From positions 930,001 to 994,000 of the forward strand of contig NZ_AP022609.1 of assembly GCF_010729485.1 (NCBI RefSeq): a DNA stretch of 64,000 nucleotides, in the 5' to 3' direction. The DNA comes from Mycolicibacter hiberniae (GTDB lineage Bacteria > Actinomycetota > Actinomycetes > Mycobacteriales > Mycobacteriaceae). Positions 31,202-42,327 of this stretch are shown here, one piece after another; within the stretch, counting starts at the first letter, position 1, and each line of letters begins with the position of its first letter. The position numbers and the translations under genes are program-made. Under the pieces are notes generated by a model. The model made no database searches. It worked only from the letters and a program-made list of their open reading frames with translations, and was not told the DNA's origin.

Positions 31202-32485
31202 ATGGCGCGCATTGGAGATGGCGGGGACTTGCTGAAGTGTTCGTTCTGCGGGAAGAGCCAGAAGCAGGTCAAGAAGCTCATCGCAGGACCGGGCGTCTAC
31301 ATCTGCGATGAGTGCATCGACCTGTGCAACGAGATCATCGAAGAGGAGCTGGCCGACGCCGACGACGTCAAGCTCGACGAGCTGCCCAAGCCCGCGGAGA
31401 TCCGGGAGTTCCTCGAGGGCTACGTCATCGGTCAGGACACCGCCAAGCGCACCCTGGCGGTGGCGGTCTACAACCACTACAAGCGGATCCAGGCCGGCGA
31501 GAAGAGCCGGGATTCCCGCTCCGGTGAGGCAGTCGAACTGACCAAGTCCAACATCTTGATGCTCGGGCCCACCGGCTGCGGCAAGACCTACCTGGCCCAG
31601 ACGCTGGCCAAGATGCTCAACGTGCCGTTCGCGATCGCCGACGCCACCGCGCTGACCGAGGCGGGCTACGTCGGCGAGGACGTCGAGAACATTCTGCTCA
31701 AGCTGATTCAGGCGGCCGACTACGACGTCAAGCGCGCCGAGACCGGCATCGTCTACATCGACGAGGTGGACAAGATCGCCCGTAAGAGCGAGAACCCGTC
31801 GATCACCCGGGACGTCTCCGGTGAGGGCGTGCAGCAGGCGCTGCTGAAGATCCTGGAGGGCACGCAGGCCTCGGTTCCGCCGCAGGGCGGCCGCAAGCAC
31901 CCGCACCAGGAGTTCATCCAGATCGACACCACCAACGTGCTGTTCATCGTGGCCGGGGCCTTCGCCGGACTGGAGAAGATCGTCTCGGACCGGGTTGGCA
32001 AGCGCGGCTTGGGTTTCGGCGCCGAAGTCCGGTCCAAGGCGGAGATCGACACCACCGACCACTTCGCGGAGGTCATGCCCGAGGACCTGATCAAGTTCGG
32101 GCTGATCCCCGAGTTCATCGGCCGGTTGCCGGTGGTGGCCTCGGTGACCAACCTGGACATGGAGTCGTTGGTCAAGATCCTCTCGGAGCCCAAGAACGCC
32201 CTCGTCAAGCAGTACACCCGGCTGTTCGAGATGGACGGGGTGGAGTTGGAGTTCACCCAAGACGCCCTGGAGGCCATCGCGGAGCAGGCCATCCATCGGG
32301 GCACCGGTGCGCGCGGTCTGCGGGCGATCATGGAGGAAGTCCTGCTGCCGGTGATGTACGACATCCCCAGCCGCAACGACGTCGCCAAGGTCGTGGTGAC
32401 CAAGGAAACGGTGCAGGACAACGTGTTGCCGACCATCGTTCCGCGCAAGGCGTCGCGCGGCGAGCGTCGCGACAAGAGCGCCTAG
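31202..32485 (+). CDS. clpX: ATP-dependent Clp protease ATP-binding subunit ClpX
   Basis: AAA+ unfoldase of 427 residues that recognises tagged substrates and feeds ClpP1P2. The N-terminal zinc-binding domain has four Cys (CSFCGKS ... CDECIDLC). Walker A is GPTGCGKT near residue 122, the pore loop is GYVGED, Walker B is VYIDEVDKI, and sensor 2 lies in GTGARGLR. It sits 1.2 kb from clpP2 with mmuM between, as in M. tuberculosis minus the jefA gene. The 256-base gap upstream shows no convincing site beyond a weak TATATC. Confidence 0.96.
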   Translation: MARIGDGGDLLKCSFCGKSQKQVKKLIAGPGVYICDECIDLCNEIIEEELADADDVKLDELPKPAEIREFLEGYVIGQDTAKRTLAVAVYNHYKRIQAGEKSRDSRSGEAVELTKSNILMLGPTGCGKTYLAQTLAKMLNVPFAIADATALTEAGYVGEDVENILLKLIQAADYDVKRAETGIVYIDEVDKIARKSENPSITRDVSGEGVQQALLKILEGTQASVPPQGGRKHPHQEFIQIDTTNVLFIVAGAFAGLEKIVSDRVGKRGLGFGAEVRSKAEIDTTDHFAEVMPEDLIKFGLIPEFIGRLPVVASVTNLDMESLVKILSEPKNALVKQYTRLFEMDGVELEFTQDALEAIAEQAIHRGTGARGLRAIMEEVLLPVMYDIPSRNDVAKVVVTKETVQDNVLPTIVPRKASRGERRDKSA

Positions 32486-32490
32486 TGCCC

Positions 32491-32517
32491 CGCGCCGCCC
32501 GCCCGGCGGCGGGTTTT
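32491..32517 (+). terminator. Intrinsic terminator after clpX
   Basis: CGCCGCC pairs with GGCGGCG around a 5-base loop and is followed by GGTTTT. It begins 6 bases after the clpX stop. Confidence 0.65.
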
Positions 32518-32698
32518 CGAACAGTACGGGCGTTTTCTTAGACTTGGCCCGTGGGCAGACGTGACGAAAACCACATTTACGCCCCAAGTTGTCCGTGAAC
32601 CCCGGTGTGACATCGACATTTAACACTGAGTAACCCGAAATTCGACACGGTGTGGCGTCGTATGGTCTATAAGAGCGATGCAATAATCGGTACTGCTA

Positions 32699-34711
32699 GT
32701 GACAGAAAAACTTGTGGGTGCGCCGGCCGTGCTGCGCGGGCCCGGGTCGGACGTGAGGGAAGGCGGGGCCGTGGGGCCGAGTGGTAACGGAGTCGGATCG
32801 GCACCGGGACGCCAAAAACTCGAGAAGGTCGTCATCCGTTTCGCCGGGGACTCCGGCGACGGCATGCAGCTGACCGGCGATCGCTTCACCTCCGAGGCGG
32901 CCCTGTTCGGCAATGACCTGGCCACCCAGCCGAACTATCCGGCGGAGATCCGCGCACCTCAGGGCACCCTGCCCGGTGTGTCGTCGTTCCAGATCCAGAT
33001 CGCCGACTTCGACATCCTGACCGCCGGCGACCGTCCCGACGTCCTGGTGGCGATGAACCCCGCGGCGCTCAAGGCCAATATCGGCGACCTGCCGCGTGGC
33101 GGCATGGTGATCGTCAACTCCGACGAGTTCACCAAGCGCAACCTGGCCAAGATCGGTTACGAGACCAACCCGCTGGAGACCGAGGAACTCTCCGACTACG
33201 TCGTGGTCCCGGTCGCGATGACCTCCCTGACGCTGGGTGCGGTCGAGGCGATCGGCGCCACCAAGAAGGACGGCGCCCGCGCCAAGAACATGTTCGCCTT
33301 GGGCCTGCTGTCGTGGATGTACGGCCGCGAGCTGGCGAGCAGTGAGCGCTTCATCCGGGAGAAGTTCGCCAAGAAGCCCGACGTGGCCGACGCCAACGTG
33401 CTGGCGCTCAAGGCGGGCTGGAACTACGGCGAGACCACCGAGGCGTTCGGCACTACTTATGAGATCGCCCCGGCCAAGTTGCCGGCCGGCGAATACCGCC
33501 AGATCTCGGGCAACACCGCGATGGCCTACGGCGTGATCGTTGCCGGCCAGCTGGCCGACACGCAGGTGGTGTTGGGGACCTACCCGATCACCCCGGCCTC
33601 GGACATCCTGCACGAGCTGTCCAAGTACAAGAACTTCAACGTGCTCACCTTCCAGGCCGAAGACGAGATCGCCGGTATCGGCGCGGCGATCGGTGCCTCC
33701 TACGGTGGTGCACTGGGTGTCACCAGCACCTCCGGTCCGGGTTTGGCTCTCAAAGCCGAGGCGCTGGGCCTGGCTGTGATGACCGAGCTGCCGTTGCTGC
33801 TGATCAACGTCCAGCGCGGCGGCCCGTCCACCGGCCTGCCCACCAAGACCGAGCAGGCCGACCTGCTGCAGGCCCTCTTCGGGCGCAACGGTGAGTCGCC
33901 GGTTGCGGTGCTGGCGCCGTGCACGCCGTCGGACTGCTTCGACGCGGCCGTCGAGGCCGTTCGGATCGCGCTGACCTACCGCACCCCGGTGGTGCTGCTC
34001 TCCGACGGTGCGATCGCCAACGGTTCCGAGCCGTGGCGTATCCCGGACGTGGCGTCGATGGAGCCGATCGACCAGAACCTGGCCAAGGCCGGCGAGGACT
34101 TCGCGCCCTACGCGCGTGACCCCGAGACGCTGGCCCGGCAGTTCGCCATCCCCGGCACCCCGGGCCTGGAGCACCGGATCGGTGGACTGGAGAAGGCCAA
34201 CGGCTCCGGGGCGATCTCTTACGAGCCGGCCAACCACGACCTGATGGTGCGGCTGCGGCAGGCCAAGGTCGACGGCATCAAGGTGCCCGACCTGGTCGTC
34301 GACGACCCGTCCGGGGACGCCGAGCTGCTGATGCTGGGCTGGGGCAGTTCCTACGGTCCGATCGCCGAGGCCTGCCGGCGGGTCCGGCGCAGCGGGATCA
34401 AGGTCGCGCAGGCGCACCTGCGGAACCTCAACCCGTTGCCGGCCAACCTGGGCGAGGTGCTGCGACGCTACCCCAAGGTGGTGCTGCCGGAGATGAACCT
34501 GGGCCAGCTGGCGCTGCTGCTGCGCGGTCGCTACCTGGTCGACATCCAGTCGGTCACGAAGGTGACCGGCCAGGCGTTCCTGGCCGATGAGATCGAGGGA
34601 ATCATCGACGACGCGCTGGCCGGCACGCTGGCCGATCGGGAGAACGAGAAGGCGTCGCTGGCCAGGTCCGCGGCGGTCACCATTGCGGGCACAGCGGGAG
34701 CGAATTCATGA
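32699..34711 (+). CDS. korA: 2-oxoglutarate:ferredoxin oxidoreductase alpha subunit
   Basis: Fused gamma/alpha subunit of 670 residues for CoA-dependent oxidative decarboxylation of 2-oxoglutarate with ferredoxin. In mycobacteria this offers an anaerobic-type route round 2-oxoglutarate dehydrogenase. The N-terminal gamma domain has IRFAGDSGDGMQLTGDRF (near residue 47). The alpha domain has YPITPASDILHELSK and EDEIAGIGAAIGASYGG. About 45 poorly conserved residues precede the gamma domain. The start is GTG at 32699 without a clear ribosome site. It is coupled to korB by ATGA. The counterpart is Rv2455c. Confidence 0.94.
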   Translation: MTEKLVGAPAVLRGPGSDVREGGAVGPSGNGVGSAPGRQKLEKVVIRFAGDSGDGMQLTGDRFTSEAALFGNDLATQPNYPAEIRAPQGTLPGVSSFQIQIADFDILTAGDRPDVLVAMNPAALKANIGDLPRGGMVIVNSDEFTKRNLAKIGYETNPLETEELSDYVVVPVAMTSLTLGAVEAIGATKKDGARAKNMFALGLLSWMYGRELASSERFIREKFAKKPDVADANVLALKAGWNYGETTEAFGTTYEIAPAKLPAGEYRQISGNTAMAYGVIVAGQLADTQVVLGTYPITPASDILHELSKYKNFNVLTFQAEDEIAGIGAAIGASYGGALGVTSTSGPGLALKAEALGLAVMTELPLLLINVQRGGPSTGLPTKTEQADLLQALFGRNGESPVAVLAPCTPSDCFDAAVEAVRIALTYRTPVVLLSDGAIANGSEPWRIPDVASMEPIDQNLAKAGEDFAPYARDPETLARQFAIPGTPGLEHRIGGLEKANGSGAISYEPANHDLMVRLRQAKVDGIKVPDLVVDDPSGDAELLMLGWGSSYGPIAEACRRVRRSGIKVAQAHLRNLNPLPANLGEVLRRYPKVVLPEMNLGQLALLLRGRYLVDIQSVTKVTGQAFLADEIEGIIDDALAGTLADRENEKASLARSAAVTIAGTAGANS

Positions 34712-35793
34712 CCACCACCGAATCAGCAGACACGCTCGTCGGTACCAACCTGGGGCTGACCGCGCTGAGCGGGGTGCCCACCACCGACGAGCCGCAGAAG
34801 GCCAAGGACTACACCTCCGACCAGGAGGTGCGCTGGTGCCCGGGCTGCGGTGACTACGTCATCCTCAACACGATCCGTGGCTTCCTTCCCGAGCTGGGAC
34901 TGCGCCGGGAGAACGTGGTGTTCGTCAGCGGTATCGGCTGCTCGAGCCGGTTCCCGTACTACATGAACACCTACGGCGTGCACTCGATCCACGGGCGCGG
35001 GCCGACGTTTGCCACCGGGCTGGCTACCGCCCGTGAAGACCTCAAGGTGTTCCTGGTCACCGGTGACGGCGACGCCCTGTCGATCGGCGGCAACCACCTG
35101 ATCCACACGCTGCGACGCAACGTCAACATCACCATCTTGTTGTTCAACAACCGGATCTATGGCCTGACCAAGGGCCAGTACTCGCCGACGTCGGAGACCG
35201 GCAAGGTCACCAAGTCGACGCCCTACGGCTCGCTGGACAACCCGTTCAACCCGATCTCGCTGGCCATCGGCGCTGAGGCGACGTTCGTCGGTCGCGCCCT
35301 GGACTCCGACCGCAAGGGACTCACCGAGGTCCTGCAAGGTGCGATGGAGCACCGCGGCTCGGCGCTGGTGGAGATCCTGCAGGACTGCCCGGTGTTCAAC
35401 GACGGCTCCTTCGACCTGCTGCGCAGGGACGGTGCGGAGAACCGCATCATCAACGTCCGGCACGGTGAGCGCATCGTGTTCGGTGCCGAGGGGGAGTACT
35501 GCGTCATCAAGTCCGGTTTCGGGCTCGAGGTCGCCAAGACCGCCGATGTCTCGGCCGAGCAGATCGTGGTGCACGACGCCACCCAGGCCGACTCCTCGTA
35601 CGCGTTCGCGCTGTCGCGGCTCTCCGAGCAGGACCTGTCGCACGTCCCGATGGGCATTTTCCGCAAGGTGAGCAAGCCCACCTACGACGACCTGGCACGC
35701 GCGCAGGTCGCCGAGGCCCGGCAGGCGACCGCCCACGACACCGCCGCACTCCAGGCGCTGTTGCGTGGTCGCGACACCTGGACCGTCGACTGA
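34708..35793 (+). CDS. korB: 2-oxoglutarate:ferredoxin oxidoreductase beta subunit
   Basis: Thiamine-diphosphate subunit of 361 residues. RWCPGCGDYVILN near residue 45, GIGCSSRFPYYM near 77 and the TPP/Mg motif VTGDGDALSIGGNHL (GDG near residue 115) with NNRIYGLTKGQ identify it. It forms the catalytic complex with KorA. The start overlaps the korA stop. mobA follows 4 bases after its stop, so all three are likely one operon. Confidence 0.95.
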   Translation: MTTTESADTLVGTNLGLTALSGVPTTDEPQKAKDYTSDQEVRWCPGCGDYVILNTIRGFLPELGLRRENVVFVSGIGCSSRFPYYMNTYGVHSIHGRGPTFATGLATAREDLKVFLVTGDGDALSIGGNHLIHTLRRNVNITILLFNNRIYGLTKGQYSPTSETGKVTKSTPYGSLDNPFNPISLAIGAEATFVGRALDSDRKGLTEVLQGAMEHRGSALVEILQDCPVFNDGSFDLLRRDGAENRIINVRHGERIVFGAEGEYCVIKSGFGLEVAKTADVSAEQIVVHDATQADSSYAFALSRLSEQDLSHVPMGIFRKVSKPTYDDLARAQVAEARQATAHDTAALQALLRGRDTWTVD

Positions 35794-35797
35794 CGCG

Positions 35798-36373
35798 ATG
35801 ACCGCCGGTCGGTTGGCCGGCGTGGTACTGGCGGGCGGCGCTTCCCGCCGGATGGGCCGTGACAAGGCCACCCTGACGGTGCCGGGCCGATTCGCCGGCC
35901 TGACCCTGGTGCAGCATCTGGTCTCGGTGCTGGCGCAACGCTGCGATCCGGTGTTCGTGGTGGCCGCCCAGGGCCAAGTGCTGCCGCCCGTACCCGCAGG
36001 GGTGCTGCGCGACGAAGTTCCCGGGCTGGGACCGTTGCCGGCCATCGGGCTGGGGCTGCGCGCCGCCGAGCGCGAGGGCGCCCCCAGGGCATTTGTCTGC
36101 GCCGTCGACATGCCTTACCTGACAACGGAATTGATCGACCTCCTCGCCGGGGCCGCAGCGGCGGACATCGTGTTGGCGCGCGCTGGCCGCGACCACTATC
36201 TGGCCGGGGTGTATCGCACCGGCCTGGCCCCGACCGTCCAGACCCTGGTGGCTGCCGGCCAACGACGGGTGGGCGCCCTGATCGATGCCGTCGACGTCCG
36301 TCGGGTCGTGCTGGCCGACGCGTCCCCGCTGGTCAATCTCAACTCCCCGGACGACATCGCCGGACTGCCCTGA
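35798..36373 (+). CDS. mobA: Molybdenum cofactor guanylyltransferase
   Basis: Nucleotidyltransferase of 191 residues attaching GMP to molybdopterin to give the guanine dinucleotide form of the cofactor. The family signature LAGVVLAGGASRRMGRDKA is at the N-terminus, followed by LPAIGLGLRAAEREG and the metal-binding AFVCAVDMPYL. The ATG at 35798 lies 4 bases after korB; an upstream in-frame ATG at 35765 lies inside korB and is rejected. The C-terminus ends LNSPDDIAGLP. Confidence 0.92.
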   Translation: MTAGRLAGVVLAGGASRRMGRDKATLTVPGRFAGLTLVQHLVSVLAQRCDPVFVVAAQGQVLPPVPAGVLRDEVPGLGPLPAIGLGLRAAEREGAPRAFVCAVDMPYLTTELIDLLAGAAAADIVLARAGRDHYLAGVYRTGLAPTVQTLVAAGQRRVGALIDAVDVRRVVLADASPLVNLNSPDDIAGLP

Positions 36374-37531
<1,158 letters not shown>

Positions 37532-37545
37532 CCACTGATCGTGAC

Positions 37546-37576
37546 GACGGCGCCGGGCGAGCAGCCCGGCGCCGTC
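37546..37576 (+). terminator. Terminator of rpfE
   Basis: GACGGCGCCGGGC pairs perfectly with GCCCGGCGCCGTC around a 5-base loop, 14 bases after the stop. There is no U-tract. Confidence 0.75.
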
Positions 37577-37619
37577 GCCGTCGCAACCGGCTTTCCAGGC
37601 GGCGAGTAACGTCGGGCGG

Positions 37620-38876
37620 GTGCCAGACACGCCACGCGAGCTCGACATCATCCTCTACGGAGCGACCGGTTTCGCCGGAAAGCTGACCGCGCTATACCTC
37701 GCCCGCGCCGGCGGCGCCGCCCGGATCGGGTTGGCGGGCCGCTCCGAGGAGCGGTTGCGCAGGGTCCGCGCCGAACTGGGCTCGGTTGCCCAGGAATGGC
37801 CGCTGGTGGTGGCCGACGCCGACCGGCCCGCATCGCTGGAGGCGATGGCGCAGCGCACCCGGGTGGTGATCACCACCGTCGGTCCCTACACCCGCTACGG
37901 ATTGCCCCTGGTCGCGGCATGCGCGGCGGCGGGCACCGATTACGTCGACCTCACCGGCGAGGCGATGTTCGTTCGGCAGAGCATCGACCTGTACCACAAG
38001 CAGGCCGCCGACAACGGGGCCCGCATCGTGCACGCCTGCGGCTTCGACTCCATCCCCTCGGATATGAGCGTGTACGCGCTCTACCGGGCGGCCCGCGAGG
38101 ACGGCACCGGCGAGCTGCTGGCCACCGATCTGGTGGTGCGGGGCTTCTCTGGCGGGGCATCCGGCGGCACCCTCGCCTCGATGATCGAAGTGCTGACGAC
38201 CGCTGCCAACGACCCGGAGGCCCGGCGCCAGCTGTTGGATCCCTACACGCTCAGCTCCGATCGCCCCGCCGAGCCGCAGCTGGGTCCCGAGCCGGACCTG
38301 TCCTGGCGGCGGGGTCGTGACATCGCGCCGGAGCTGAACGGTATCTGGACCGCCGGCTTTGCCATGGCGCCCTACAACACGCGGGTCGTGCGGCGCAGCA
38401 ACGGCCTGTTGGACTGGGCCTACGGTCGGCGCTTCCGCTACGCCGAGCACATGAGTTGCGGCTCGTCGGCCGCGGCGCCGGTGCTGTCGGGATTGGTGAC
38501 CGGCATCGGCAAGGTGACCATCGACCTGGGCGGCCGACTCTTCCGGCTCCTGCCGGCCGGCCTGCTGGAGCGGGTGTTGCCCAAGCCGGGAACCGGTCCC
38601 AGCCGAAGCGTTCGCGAGAACGGCTTCTACTGTGTGGAGACCTACACGACCACCACCAGCGGCGCCCGCTACCGGGCGGACATGGCGCAGCGCGGCGACC
38701 CCGGCTACCAGGCCACCTCGGTGATGCTGGGGGAGAGCGGGTTGGCCCTGGCACTGGACCGCGACGCACTGCCCGAACGCTACGGCGTGCTCACCCCGGC
38801 GGCCGCTATGGGCGACGTGCTGCTGGAGCGACTGCCCGCGGCCGGAGTGACGCTGACGGTTACCCGGCTGCGCTGA
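37620..38876 (+). CDS. Saccharopine dehydrogenase-like/trans-acting enoyl reductase family protein (Rv2449c-like)
   Basis: Rossmann-fold oxidoreductase-like protein of 418 residues. The nucleotide-binding start ILYGATGFAGKLTALYLA, then IGLAGRSEERL, the VVITTVGPYTRYG loop and HACGFDSIPSDM are shared with the saccharopine-dehydrogenase-like family that includes the trans-acting enoyl reductase of phthiocerol/phenolic glycolipid synthesis (Rv2953). No lipid-synthesis genes are nearby, so the substrate is unknown. It begins with GTG at 37620. The order rpfE-this gene-valS matches Rv2450c-Rv2448c, apart from the DUF937 gene inserted between. Confidence 0.85.
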   Translation: MPDTPRELDIILYGATGFAGKLTALYLARAGGAARIGLAGRSEERLRRVRAELGSVAQEWPLVVADADRPASLEAMAQRTRVVITTVGPYTRYGLPLVAACAAAGTDYVDLTGEAMFVRQSIDLYHKQAADNGARIVHACGFDSIPSDMSVYALYRAAREDGTGELLATDLVVRGFSGGASGGTLASMIEVLTTAANDPEARRQLLDPYTLSSDRPAEPQLGPEPDLSWRRGRDIAPELNGIWTAGFAMAPYNTRVVRRSNGLLDWAYGRRFRYAEHMSCGSSAAAPVLSGLVTGIGKVTIDLGGRLFRLLPAGLLERVLPKPGTGPSRSVRENGFYCVETYTTTTSGARYRADMAQRGDPGYQATSVMLGESGLALALDRDALPERYGVLTPAAAMGDVLLERLPAAGVTLTVTRLR

Positions 38877-38975
38877 TCGGCCGGAATTTGCCGGTGTCGG
38901 CCGCCGGTGTTTGGGGCTAGTGTCGATTTCGACCGCTGCCCTCGGCAGCGCCCAGCAACGGAGGTGGAAACTCTT

Positions 38976-39566
38976 ATGGCCGGCCTCGACGACCTCTTCG
39001 CTTCGATCCCTGTTCAAGACATTGCCAACCAGCTCGGCGCCGACTCGGCCGACGTGGACAGCGCTATTCACACCTTGGTGCCGGTGCTGGTCGGCGGGCT
39101 GAGCCAAAAGGCCCAGGAACCCGGGGAGGCCGACAGCATCGTCAACACCGCCGCCACCTTCGCCTCCCAGGGCCTGCTGGACAACGCCCTGGGCGCCAGC
39201 CAGGCCCAAGGCCAACAGGTGGTCTCCACCCTCTTCGGCGGCAACGACACCAGTCAGGTGGCCTCGGCGCTTTCGGGTGCCGGCGCGGGAAACAGCGACC
39301 TGCTGCAGAAGCTGCTGCCGATCATCACCCCCATCGTGCTGGCCTACATCGGCAAGCAGCTCAGCGGCCAAAAGGCGGAGCCGGCCCAGGAACAGGCCTC
39401 CAGCGGCGGCCTCGGCGATGTGCTGGGCGGAATCCTGGGCGGACTGGCCGGGGGCGGCAACGCCAAGAACCAGTCGATGGGCAGCATCCTGGGCAACATG
39501 CTCGGCGGCAAGACCGGCGGCGCCATCGGCGACATCCTCGGCGGCCTGCTGGGCGGCAAGAAGTAG
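38976..39566 (+). CDS. DUF937 family protein
   Basis: Protein of 196 residues starting MAGLDDLFASIPVQDIANQLG. It has an all-helical DUF937 core (VDSAIHTLVPVLVGGLSQ, LLQKLLPIITPIVLAYIGKQL) and a C-terminal third made of Gly-rich repeats (GDVLGGILGGL, GSILGNMLGGK, GDILGGLLGGK) like a short amphipathic or self-associating segment. The family has no established function. The ATG at 38976 follows GGAGGTGG; the earlier open frame from 38907 is not supported. A textbook terminator follows. Confidence 0.85.
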   Translation: MAGLDDLFASIPVQDIANQLGADSADVDSAIHTLVPVLVGGLSQKAQEPGEADSIVNTAATFASQGLLDNALGASQAQGQQVVSTLFGGNDTSQVASALSGAGAGNSDLLQKLLPIITPIVLAYIGKQLSGQKAEPAQEQASSGGLGDVLGGILGGLAGGGNAKNQSMGSILGNMLGGKTGGAIGDILGGLLGGKK

Positions 39567-39586
39567 CCCGCCCACGCATCGCGTCG

Positions 39587-39619
39587 AGCCCCCGGATCAG
39601 TCCTGATCCGGGGGCTTTT
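39587..39619 (+). terminator. Rho-independent terminator after DUF937 gene
   Basis: AGCCCCCGGATCAG pairs perfectly with CTGATCCGGGGGCT around a two-base loop, ending in TTTT. It is the clearest intrinsic terminator in the window. Confidence 0.92.
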
Positions 39620-39675
39620 CTCGATGACACCTCCCTCGTCGGGGATTGCCCGCCGGTCATTCCTAGAATTGAGCG

Positions 39676-42327
39676 GTGACTGACACCCCCAACGCCGCCG
39701 ACACCACCCGCTTACCCAAGTCCTGGGAGCCGGGTGCGGTCGAGGGCGCGACCTACCAGCGTTGGGTGGACGCCGGTTACTTCACCGCGGACCCCAACAG
39801 CGACAAACCCAGCTATTCGATCGTGCTGCCCCCGCCCAACGTCACCGGCAGCCTGCACATGGGCCACGCGCTCGACCACACCCTGATGGACGTGTTGACC
39901 CGGCGTAAGCGGATGCAGGGCTACGAGGTGCTGTGGCTGCCGGGCATGGACCATGCCGGCATCGCCACCCAGAGCGTGGTGGAACGCCAGCTCGCCGTCG
40001 ACGGCAAGACCAAAGAAGATTTCGGCCGCGAACTGTTCGTCGACAAGGTGTGGGACTGGAAGCGGGAGTCCGGCGGCACCATCGGCGGCCAGATGCGCCG
40101 GCTCGGCGACGGCGTGGACTGGAGCCGCGAGCGGTTCACCATGGACGAGGGCCTCTCGCGCGCGGTCCGCACCATCTTCAAGCGGCTCTACGACGCCGGG
40201 CTGATCTACCAGGCCGAACGGCTGGTCAACTGGTCACCCGTCCTGCAGACCGCGATCAGCGACCTCGAGGTCAAATACGAAGACATCGAGGGCGAGCTGG
40301 TGTCGTTCCGGTACGGCTCGATGCAGGACTCCGAGCCGCACATCGTGGTGGCCACCACCCGGCTGGAGACCATGCTCGGCGACACCGCCATCGCGGTGCA
40401 CCCCGACGACGACCGCTACCGCGACTTGGTGGGCACCACGCTGCCGCACCCGTTCTCCGATCGGGAGATCGTGGTGGTCGCCGACACCCACGTGGACCCG
40501 GAATTCGGCACCGGTGCGGTCAAAGTCACCCCCGCCCACGATCCCAACGACTTCGAGATCGGACTGCGCCATCAGCTCGACATGCCGACGATCCTCGACG
40601 AACGCGCCCGGATCACCGGAACCGGCACCCAGTTCGACGGCATGGACCGCTTCGAGGCGCGCGTCGCGGTGCGCGAAGCTCTGGCGGCACAGGGCCGTAT
40701 CGTCGCCGAGAAGCGGCCCTACCTGCACAGCGTGGGGCATTCCGAGCGCAGCGGTGAAGTCATCGAGCCGCGGCTGTCCATGCAGTGGTGGGTCGAAGTC
40801 TCCTCGCTGGCCAAGGCCGCCGGGGATGCGGTCCGCGACGGCGACACCGTCATCCACCCCAAGAGCCTGGAGCCGCGCTGGTTCGCCTGGGTCGACGACA
40901 TGCACGACTGGTGCATCTCCCGGCAGCTGTGGTGGGGACATCGCATCCCGATCTGGCACGGGCCGAACGGCGAGAAGGTCTGCGTCGGGCCGGACGAGAC
41001 CCCGCCGGAGGGCTGGGAGCAGGACCCCGACGTGCTCGACACCTGGTTCTCCTCGGCGTTGTGGCCGTTCTCCACGCTGGGCTGGCCGGACGCCACGCCG
41101 GAGTTGAAGAAGTTCTACCCGACGAGCGTCTTGGTGACCGGCTACGACATCCTGTTCTTCTGGGTGGCGCGGATGATGATGTTCGGCACCTTCGTCGGCG
41201 GCGACGCCGCCCTGCCCGACGCCGATGTTCCGTTCCGCGACGTGTTCCTGCACGGTCTGATCCGCGACGAACACGGCCGCAAGATGAGCAAATCCCGCGG
41301 CAACGGCATCGACCCGCTGGACTGGGTGGAGAAGTTCGGCGCCGACGCCCTGCGGTTCACCCTGGCGCGCGGGGCGAGTCCCGGTAGCGACCTGTCGATC
41401 GGCGAGGACCACGCCCGGGCCTCGCGCAACTTCGTCACCAAGCTGTTCAACGCCACCCGCTTCGCCCTGCTCAACGGCGCCGCCCCGGCACCGTTGCCGG
41501 CGATCGAGGAACTGACCGACGCCGACCGGTGGATTCTCGGGCGGCTGGAGGAGGTACGCGCTGAAGTCGATTCGGCGTTCGACGCCTACGAGTTCGGGCG
41601 GGCATGTGAGGCGCTGTACCACTTCGCCTGGGACGAATTCTGCGACTGGTACGTCGAACTGGCCAAAACCCAGCTGGGACAAGGACTTGCACACACCACC
41701 GCGGTGTTGGCTGCGGTGCTCGACACGCTGTTGCGGCTGCTGCACCCGGTGATCCCGTTCGTCACCGAAACGCTGTGGCAGGAGCTCACCGGCGCGGAGT
41801 CGCTGGTCGTTGCGGACTGGCCGGTGTCGTCGGGAATCGCGGTGGACCAGGTTGCCGCGCAGCGGATCGCGGACATGCAGAAGCTGGTGACCGAGGTGCG
41901 CCGATTCCGCAGCGACCAGGGCCTGCGGGACCGGCAGAAGGTGCCGGCCCGGCTGACCGGTATCGACGACGCCGACCTGGCCACCCAAGTGGCGGCGGTG
42001 GCCTCCCAGGCCTGGCTGACCGAGCCCGGCGAGGGATTCGCACCGTCGGCCACCGTCGAGGTGCGGCTCGGCGCCGGCGCCAAGACCAGCACGGTCGTGG
42101 TCGAACTCGACACCTCCGGAACCGTGGACGTCGTCGCCGAGCGCCGGCGGCTGGAGAAGGATCTGGCCACCGCCCGCAAGGAACTCGAGGCCACGTCGGG
42201 AAAGCTGGGCAACGAGGCGTTCTTGGCTAAGGCGCCCGAGGCCGTGGTCGACAAGATCCGGGGCCGCCAGCAGCTGGCCCGCGACGAGGTCGACCGGATC
42301 ACCGCACGTCTCGCGGCCCTGGCATGA
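39676..42327 (+). CDS. valS: Valyl-tRNA synthetase
   Basis: Class I aminoacyl-tRNA synthetase of 883 residues. The HIGH-type motif is [13 protein letters not shown] near residue 55 and the KMSKS loop is [12 protein letters not shown] near residue 537. A CP1 editing domain lies between ([17 protein letters not shown]). The C-terminal anticodon-binding domain is followed by a coiled-coil arm ([18 protein letters not shown]). The start is GTG at 39676. It overlaps folC by ATGA, giving a valS-folC-DUF4233 operon with ndk just downstream. Confidence 0.97.
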   Translation: MTDTPNAADTTRLPKSWEPGAVEGATYQRWVDAGYFTADPNSDKPSYSIVLPPPNVTGSLHMGHALDHTLMDVLTRRKRMQGYEVLWLPGMDHAGIATQSVVERQLAVDGKTKEDFGRELFVDKVWDWKRESGGTIGGQMRRLGDGVDWSRERFTMDEGLSRAVRTIFKRLYDAGLIYQAERLVNWSPVLQTAISDLEVKYEDIEGELVSFRYGSMQDSEPHIVVATTRLETMLGDTAIAVHPDDDRYRDLVGTTLPHPFSDREIVVVADTHVDPEFGTGAVKVTPAHDPNDFEIGLRHQLDMPTILDERARITGTGTQFDGMDRFEARVAVREALAAQGRIVAEKRPYLHSVGHSERSGEVIEPRLSMQWWVEVSSLAKAAGDAVRDGDTVIHPKSLEPRWFAWVDDMHDWCISRQLWWGHRIPIWHGPNGEKVCVGPDETPPEGWEQDPDVLDTWFSSALWPFSTLGWPDATPELKKFYPTSVLVTGYDILFFWVARMMMFGTFVGGDAALPDADVPFRDVFLHGLIRDEHGRKMSKSRGNGIDPLDWVEKFGADALRFTLARGASPGSDLSIGEDHARASRNFVTKLFNATRFALLNGAAPAPLPAIEELTDADRWILGRLEEVRAEVDSAFDAYEFGRACEALYHFAWDEFCDWYVELAKTQLGQGLAHTTAVLAAVLDTLLRLLHPVIPFVTETLWQELTGAESLVVADWPVSSGIAVDQVAAQRIADMQKLVTEVRRFRSDQGLRDRQKVPARLTGIDDADLATQVAAVASQAWLTEPGEGFAPSATVEVRLGAGAKTSTVVVELDTSGTVDVVAERRRLEKDLATARKELEATSGKLGNEAFLAKAPEAVVDKIRGRQQLARDEVDRITARLAALA

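Noticed and set aside
32678..32686. Two-codon upstream frame ATG CAA TAA before korA
   Set aside because: It depends on an unproven promoter position; nothing else supports a regulatory uORF.
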